Positions 59,517-64,000 of a stretch of DNA of 64,000 bases are shown here, piece by piece. A program made the translations under genes and the position numbers. The notes under the pieces are model-generated. The model did no database searches and was not told the origin of the DNA. It saw only the letters and a program-made list of their open reading frames with translations. The first letter of the stretch is position 1. Each line of letters begins with the position of its first letter. Source of the stretch: Pseudomonadota bacterium (lineage in GTDB: Bacteria; Pseudomonadota; Gammaproteobacteria; Burkholderiales; Burkholderiaceae_C); the NCBI GenBank assembly GCA_018241185.1, contig JAFEEH010000200.1, forward strand, positions 1-64,000, in the 5' to 3' direction.

Positions 59517-60419
59517 TCAGGAACCTCCTTCGTTCCAGTGGAGTTTCTTGCGCAAGGTGTCGAAATAGCTCCAGCCACGCGGATGCAGGAAGCGCACGCG
59601 ATAGTCGGAGCGTCGCACCACAATGCGGTCGCCATGCACCAGCGAGGCCAGCGACTGCATGTCGAAATTGGCGCTGGCGTCGCGGCCACCGACCACTTCG
59701 ATCGCGATCTCCTCGGCATCGGGCAGCAGGATCGGCCGGTTCGACAGCGTGTGCGGAGCGATCGGCACCAGCACCCAGCCTGGGATCGACGGGTGCAGCA
59801 GCGGCCCGCCGGCAGACAGGGCATAGGCCGTGGAGCCTGTGGGGGTGGCAATGATGAGGCCGTCCGCGCGCTGGTTGGCCACGAAGTTGCGACCCACCGA
59901 CACCCGCAACTCGACCATGCCCGAGGTCGCGCCACGGTTGACCACGACGTCGTTCATCGCCAGGGCGTCGAAAACGACGGCGCCGTCGCGCACCACCTGC
60001 GCATGCATGAGGCTGCGGTGGTCTTCTTCGTATTCGCCGGCCAGCATGGGGGTGAGCGTGGCCTGGTAGTTGTCCAGCGGGATGTCGGTGATGAAGCCGA
60101 GCCGGCCGCGGTTGATGCCGATCAGGGGAACGCCGTAACGCGCGAGCTGGCGGCCGATGCCGAGCATCGTGCCGTCGCCGCCGACCACCAGTCCCAGGTC
60201 GCACTGCTCGCCGATCTGCTCCACGGTCAGCACCGGATGGCGGCAGGTCTTGGCCGGCAGCCCGTCGGAATCGCTCTCGGCACTGCTGCGCTCCAGGACC
60301 ACCGAGCAACCCTGAGAGCGCAGGAAATCGCCGATGTCGTCCATCACCCGATCCTGCGCGCGCGCCGCCTGTGCCTGGTACTTTCCGATGAGGGCAACGT
60401 GGCGAAAGGGCGGGGTCAT
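59517..60419 (-). CDS. nadK: NAD kinase
   Basis: Phosphorylates NAD to NADP. The 300-residue protein has the catalytic '[20 protein letters not shown]', '[20 protein letters not shown]', '[20 protein letters not shown]' and '[20 protein letters not shown]'. It is divergent from hrcA with only 30 bases between the start codons, so both promoters must overlap; no CIRCE element is present in that gap. Confidence 0.97.
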   Translation of the reverse strand: MTPPFRHVALIGKYQAQAARAQDRVMDDIGDFLRSQGCSVVLERSSAESDSDGLPAKTCRHPVLTVEQIGEQCDLGLVVGGDGTMLGIGRQLARYGVPLIGINRGRLGFITDIPLDNYQATLTPMLAGEYEEDHRSLMHAQVVRDGAVVFDALAMNDVVVNRGATSGMVELRVSVGRNFVANQRADGLIIATPTGSTAYALSAGGPLLHPSIPGWVLVPIAPHTLSNRPILLPDAEEIAIEVVGGRDASANFDMQSLASLVHGDRIVVRRSDYRVRFLHPRGWSYFDTLRKKLHWNEGGS

Positions 60420-60449
60420 GGCTACAAATTACAACACTAAAATCTTTCA

Positions 60450-61454
60450 ATGCTGGACGACCGCGCCAAGTTGTTGCTCAAGACTTTGGTCGAGCGATAC
60501 ATCGCCGACGGCACACCCGTCGGTTCGCGCACGCTCTCGCGCGCGCCCGGGCTGGAACTCTCGCCCGCGACCATCCGCAACGTGATGGCCGACCTTGAGG
60601 AACTGGGCCTCATCGTCAGCCCGCACACCTCGGCGGGCCGAATCCCGACCGCGCGTGGCTACCGCCTCTTTGTCGACACCATGCTCACCGCGCAGCGGCC
60701 GCAGCTTGCGGCCCCAAGTCTGCCGGCCGACCAGCCGCAGAAGGTGATCGCCAATGCGGCGCAGCTGCTGTCGAACCTCTCGCAGTTCGTCGGCGTGGTC
60801 ATGGCGCCGCGGCGCACCTCGGCCTTCCGCCACATCGAGTTTCTTCGGCTGTCCGACAGGCGGCTGCTGGTCATCATCGTCTCGCCCGATGGCGACGTGC
60901 AGAACCGCGTGATCTTCACCGACCGCGAGTACTCGCAGTCCGAACTGGTCGAGGCGTCGAACTATCTCAATGCGAACTACAGCGGCCTGTCGATGGAACA
61001 GGTGCGCGACCGCTTGAAGACCGAGATGGACACGTTGCGTGGCGAGATCGCCTCGTTGATGCAGGCGGCCGTGCAGGTCAGCTCCGAGGCCATGACGCAG
61101 GCACAGGAAGAGGTGGTCGTTGCCGGTGAGCGCAACCTCCTGGCGGTGAGCGATTTCTCCAGCGACATGGGCCAATTGCGGCGTGCCTTCGAGCTCTTCG
61201 AGCAGAAGGCGCAGTTGCTGCGGCTGCTCGACGTGTCGAGCAAGGCCGATGGCGTGCGCATCTTCATCGGCGGCGAGAGTCAGGTCGTTCCCTACGAGGA
61301 ACTGTCCGTCGTGAGCGCGAACTACGAGGTCGATGGCGAGGTGGTGGGCACGCTGGGCGTGATCGGCCCGACGCGCATGCCCTACGACCGCATGATCCAG
61401 ATCGTGGACATCACCTCGCGCCTGGTGAGCAACGCGCTCAGCCATCACAAATAG
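60450..61454 (+). CDS. hrcA: Heat-inducible transcriptional repressor HrcA
   Basis: Represses heat-shock genes by binding CIRCE elements; GroEL keeps it active. The 334-residue protein has the N-terminal winged helix ('[20 protein letters not shown]', '[20 protein letters not shown]', '[20 protein letters not shown]') and the C-terminal GAF-like domain ending '[20 protein letters not shown]'. The only CIRCE in this window is in front of rpoH at 13804. It is divergent from nadK; a tRNA follows 47 bases after the stop. Confidence 0.97.
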   Translation: MLDDRAKLLLKTLVERYIADGTPVGSRTLSRAPGLELSPATIRNVMADLEELGLIVSPHTSAGRIPTARGYRLFVDTMLTAQRPQLAAPSLPADQPQKVIANAAQLLSNLSQFVGVVMAPRRTSAFRHIEFLRLSDRRLLVIIVSPDGDVQNRVIFTDREYSQSELVEASNYLNANYSGLSMEQVRDRLKTEMDTLRGEIASLMQAAVQVSSEAMTQAQEEVVVAGERNLLAVSDFSSDMGQLRRAFELFEQKAQLLRLLDVSSKADGVRIFIGGESQVVPYEELSVVSANYEVDGEVVGTLGVIGPTRMPYDRMIQIVDITSRLVSNALSHHK

Positions 61455-61501
61455 GCGGGCCCGAAAGTCGGCGAGTGGGCGCCTAGAATCCCGCGTCGCG
61501 C

Positions 61502-61578
<77 letters not shown>

Positions 61579-61649
61579 CGCGAGGCTTCGACAAGATATT
61601 TTCGCGAGTCCAGGATGCGCCAAAAACGCGTGCTATACTTGCGAGCTTA

Positions 61650-61726
61650 GCGGCTGTAGCTCAGCTGGATAGAGTACTTGGCTACGAACCAAGGGGTCGT
61701 GGGTTCGATTCCTGCCAGCCGCACCA
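61650..61726 (+). tRNA. tRNA-Arg (anticodon ACG)
   Basis: A 77-base cloverleaf with acceptor GCGGCTG/CAGCCGC, anticodon stem CTTGG/CCAAG with loop CTACGAA, T arm GGGTTCGATTCC and encoded CCA. The A of ACG is expected to be deaminated to inosine. A TATACT element lies 16 bases upstream, possibly its own promoter. A terminator follows directly. Confidence 0.96.
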
Positions 61727-61728
61727 CT

Positions 61729-61758
61729 CAAAGCCCGCAACGGAAGTTGCGGGCTTTT
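61729..61758 (+). terminator. Rho-independent terminator after tRNA-Arg
   Basis: Stem AAAGCCCGCAAC / GTTGCGGGCTTT with GGAA loop followed by TCTTTTTGG. It starts three bases after the tRNA-Arg 3' end. Confidence 0.93.
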
Positions 61759-61795
61759 CTTTTTGGTTTTTCCCTCTGCGTGCATAAGCTCCCGT

Positions 61796-62365
61796 ATGAG
61801 CAAAGCCTTCACCAAGGAAAGCGACGCCGACGACGAGGATGGCGAGGCCGGCGGCCTGCCACCCTTGCCCCCGGGCGGCAAGAACTACATCACGCCGCAG
61901 GGATACGCGCGCCTTCGCGCGGAGTTGCTCGATCTCATGGACAACGAGCGGCCGAAGGTGGTCGAAGCGGTGCATTGGGCCGCGAAGAACGGGGACCGCT
62001 CCGAGAACGGCGACTACCTCTACGGCAAGAAGCGCCTGCGAGAGATTGACCGCCGCATCCGGTTTCTGACCAAGCGACTCGAGATCGCCGAGGTCACCGA
62101 CCCGTCGGTTCACCATGGCGGTGAGCAGGTGTTCTTCGGTGCGAAGGTGTCCTATGCGGACGAAGACGGCGTCGAGCGTACGGTGACCATCCTGGGCATC
62201 GACGAAGCCGAGAGTGCGCGCCAGCAGGTGAGCTGGATCTCTCCGGTGGCGCGCACCCTGCTCAAGGCACGGGTCGGCGATCTGGTGAAACTGGTGACCC
62301 CGGGCGGCACGCAGGAGGTCGAGGTGCTGCGCGTCGAGTACCCGGCGCCCGGCGCACCCGTCTGA
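61796..62365 (+). CDS. greB: Transcription elongation factor GreB
   Basis: Rescues backtracked RNA polymerase by stimulating transcript cleavage. The 189-residue protein has the coiled-coil N-terminus with 'LRAELLDLMDNERPKVVEAV', the acidic tip 'NGDRSENGDYLYGKKRLREI' and the C-terminal FKBP-like domain ('FFGAKVSYADEDGVERTVTI', 'GDLVKLVTPGGTQEVEVLRV'). An acidic N-terminal extension ('KESDADDEDGEAGG') precedes. It converges with spoT across 16 bases. Confidence 0.95.
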   Translation: MSKAFTKESDADDEDGEAGGLPPLPPGGKNYITPQGYARLRAELLDLMDNERPKVVEAVHWAAKNGDRSENGDYLYGKKRLREIDRRIRFLTKRLEIAEVTDPSVHHGGEQVFFGAKVSYADEDGVERTVTILGIDEAESARQQVSWISPVARTLLKARVGDLVKLVTPGGTQEVEVLRVEYPAPGAPV

Positions 62366-62381
62366 TCGGGCACAACGCCCC

Positions 62382-64000
62382 TCAGGGTGCCGGAACGATG
62401 CGCACGGCCGCCAGCACCGAAGGCGTCCGCTTGGCGGCTCGCAGGACGGCATCGAGGTGCGTGCGGTCGCGCACGGCGATCACGAAGCGAAGGTCCGTCG
62501 AATCCTGGCGCGTTTCTTCGGCCATCTCCACGTGCGTGATGTCGGCCTCGGCGTTGGCCAGCGTGGCGGCGACCCGCGCCAGCACGCCCTTGTCGTTGCG
62601 CGCCGTGACGACGATGCCCGTTTCGAAAGAGCGCACGGGTTCATCCGCCCACTCGACGGCGAAGAAGCGCTCGGCGTCTTTGTGGCGCAGGCGTTGGCCG
62701 ACGCCACAGGCCTCGGTATGCACCACCAGGCCTTCGCCGTGGCCCAGATAGCCGACGATCGGGTCGCCCGGGATGGGGCGGCAGCACAGCGCAAAGCGCA
62801 CCGAGGAGTTCTCGCTGCCATCGAGCATGACCGCGCCCTGCGACAGGCTTTCGTGCGCCGTGAAGCGCTCGCGACTGAGCATCAGCGCATCGGGCTTCAG
62901 CCCGCGTTCCGCCAGCAGGCCCATCAGGCGCTTGGCCACGATGCTGGCAATGCGCTTGCCCAGACCGATGTCGGTCATCAACTCCGAGCGCGTGCGGTTG
63001 CCGGTGAAGCGCAGCAGCTTCTCCCAGGTGGGCTGGTTCTCGGCATCGTCGTCGGGCAGCTTGCCCAGGCCTTCGGCGCGAAGGGCCTGGCTCAGCAGTT
63101 TCTCGCCCAGGCGTTCGGATTCGGCCTGCGCCAGGGTCTTGAGGTAGTGGCGGATCTTGGAGCGTGCCCGGCCGGTGCGGACGAAGCCCAGCCAGGCCGG
63201 ATTGGGCGTGGACACCGGTGCGGTGATGACCTCCACCACGTCGCCGTTCTTGAGTTCGGTGCGCAGGGGCACCTGTTCGCCATTGATGCGCGCCGCCGAG
63301 GTGTGGTCGCCGATGCGCGTGTGGATGGCGTACGCGAAGTCCACCACCGTGGCGCCGCGCGGCAGCGCCATGATCTCGCTGCGCGGCGTGAATACGTAGA
63401 CCGCATCCGGGAAGAGGTCCACCTTCACATGGTCCCAGAACTCGGTCGCGTCGCGCGTCTCGTCCTGGATGTCCAGCAGCGACTGCAGCCACTTGGCGCT
63501 CAGGCGGTCGCTGTTGTTGCCGGCCGCGTCGGAGGCCTTGTACAGCCAGTGCGCTGCGACGCCGGACTCCGCGACCACGTGCATCGCTTCCGTGCGCAGC
63601 TGGAACTCGACGCTCACGCCCGACGGACCGACCAGCGTGGTGTGCAGCGACTGGTAGCCATTGAGCTTGGCGATCGCGATGTGGTCCTTGAATTTGCCCG
63701 GCAGCGGCTTGTACATCTGGTGCAGGATGCCCAGGCCGGTGTAGCAGGCGATCACGTTCGGCACGATGAGCCGGAAACCGTAGATGTCGGTGACCTGGGC
63801 GAAGCTCAGGTGCTTCTCCTCCATCTTGCGATAGATCGAATACAGCGTCTTTTCTCGGCCGGCCATGCGCACGCTCATCTGCGCGTTGGCGAAGGCGGTC
63901 TCGACGTCGCGCTGCACCTTCTGGATCAGGTCGCGGCGACGGCTGCGGGCCTTGGCCACGGCCTTGGCCAGGATCGCGTAGCGCCAGGGCCGCAGGTGCC
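62382..64000 (-). CDS. spoT: Bifunctional (p)ppGpp synthetase/hydrolase SpoT (5' end cut)
   Basis: The reading frame is open to the window edge at 64000, so the start and the N-terminal HD hydrolase domain lie outside. About 538 residues are visible: the synthetase domain ('YSIYRKMEEKHLSFAQVTDI', 'LPGKFKDHIAIAKLNGYQSL', 'EFQLRTEAMHVVAESGVAAH'), the TGS domain ('VFTPRSEIMALPRGATVVDF'), a cysteine-containing conserved region ('FALCCRPIPGDPIVGY') and a C-terminal ACT domain. The synthetase carries KFKD rather than the EXDD-type motif of RelA, which fits a bifunctional SpoT/Rel enzyme. A GTG at 63959 is an internal codon, not the start. Confidence 0.95.
   Translation of the reverse strand, partial: HLRPWRYAILAKAVAKARSRRRDLIQKVQRDVETAFANAQMSVRMAGREKTLYSIYRKMEEKHLSFAQVTDIYGFRLIVPNVIACYTGLGILHQMYKPLPGKFKDHIAIAKLNGYQSLHTTLVGPSGVSVEFQLRTEAMHVVAESGVAAHWLYKASDAAGNNSDRLSAKWLQSLLDIQDETRDATEFWDHVKVDLFPDAVYVFTPRSEIMALPRGATVVDFAYAIHTRIGDHTSAARINGEQVPLRTELKNGDVVEVITAPVSTPNPAWLGFVRTGRARSKIRHYLKTLAQAESERLGEKLLSQALRAEGLGKLPDDDAENQPTWEKLLRFTGNRTRSELMTDIGLGKRIASIVAKRLMGLLAERGLKPDALMLSRERFTAHESLSQGAVMLDGSENSSVRFALCCRPIPGDPIVGYLGHGEGLVVHTEACGVGQRLRHKDAERFFAVEWADEPVRSFETGIVVTARNDKGVLARVAATLANAEADITHVEMAEETRQDSTDLRFVIAVRDRTHLDAVLRAAKRTPSVLAAVRIVPAP

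Noticed and set aside
60420-60449. Possible CIRCE or promoter repeat in the nadK-hrcA gap.
   Set aside because: The 30 bases are AT-rich but contain no TTAGCACTC arm.

Overview
The window is high-GC DNA from a betaproteobacterium of the order Burkholderiales, most likely the family Comamonadaceae (Variovorax/Acidovorax/Xenophilus-like). The grounds are gene order (comF, bioC-like gene, caa3 oxidase operon, rpoH; hrcA, nadK, recN; greB, spoT), the CIRCE-controlled rpoH and the short dispersed repeats. It is dense chromosomal sequence with no gap over 300 bases lacking a gene or named element. I see no transposase, phage module, CRISPR array or recognisable defence system.

Layout. 1-12.6 kb: comF (cut by the edge), a BioC-like protein, then the cytochrome c oxidase operon (DUF2244 protein, coxB with fused cytochrome c, coxA, a 36-residue protein, ctaG, a DUF2970 protein, coxC), followed by its assembly genes (SURF1 family, a SCO-like protein, ctaA, ctaB, sco1). 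12.8-22 kb: rpoH behind a perfect CIRCE element, a DUF962 protein, an FHA protein, ftsY, two M16 peptidases, argP/argO around a palindromic operator, rsmD and coaD. 22-44.4 kb is an accessory block: pyroglutamate use (pxpB, pxpC, pxpA, pcp), assorted hydrolases, a GntR/ABC transporter/RutB-like/phosphoribosyltransferase cluster, a tautomerase/LysR pair, and a dipeptide-type ABC operon ending in an amidase. 44.5-64 kb returns to housekeeping: ferredoxin, pth, two lipoproteins, rplY, prs, tRNA-Gln, ispE, lolB, a TPR protein, mutM, a dynamin-like GTPase, mutY, rapZ, recN, nadK, hrcA, two tRNAs, greB and spoT (cut by the edge).

How parts work together. The first 12 kb is a nearly self-sufficient set for building a haem-copper oxidase: three catalytic subunits, haem O and haem A synthesis, and copper delivery. 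HrcA at 60 kb is the expected repressor of the CIRCE site in front of rpoH at 13.8 kb, so one heat-shock regulator probably controls the other. ArgP and the palindrome between argP and argO form a basic-amino-acid export switch. mutM and mutY are the oxidised-guanine repair pair, with a dynamin-like GTPase between them.

The strongest unexplained signal is a repeat family of about 55-65 bp present in 11 copies. Every copy lies in sense orientation at, or within about 60 bases after, the stop codon of a gene. In five cases the copy also encodes the N-terminal region of the next gene, in the same reading frame each time, including signal peptides and lipoboxes. In two cases it supplies the upstream gene's last codons and stop. 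A second family of large palindromes (4 copies) sits between cistrons and brackets dppC. I found no clear candidate for a new multi-gene system; the repeat family is the best lead.
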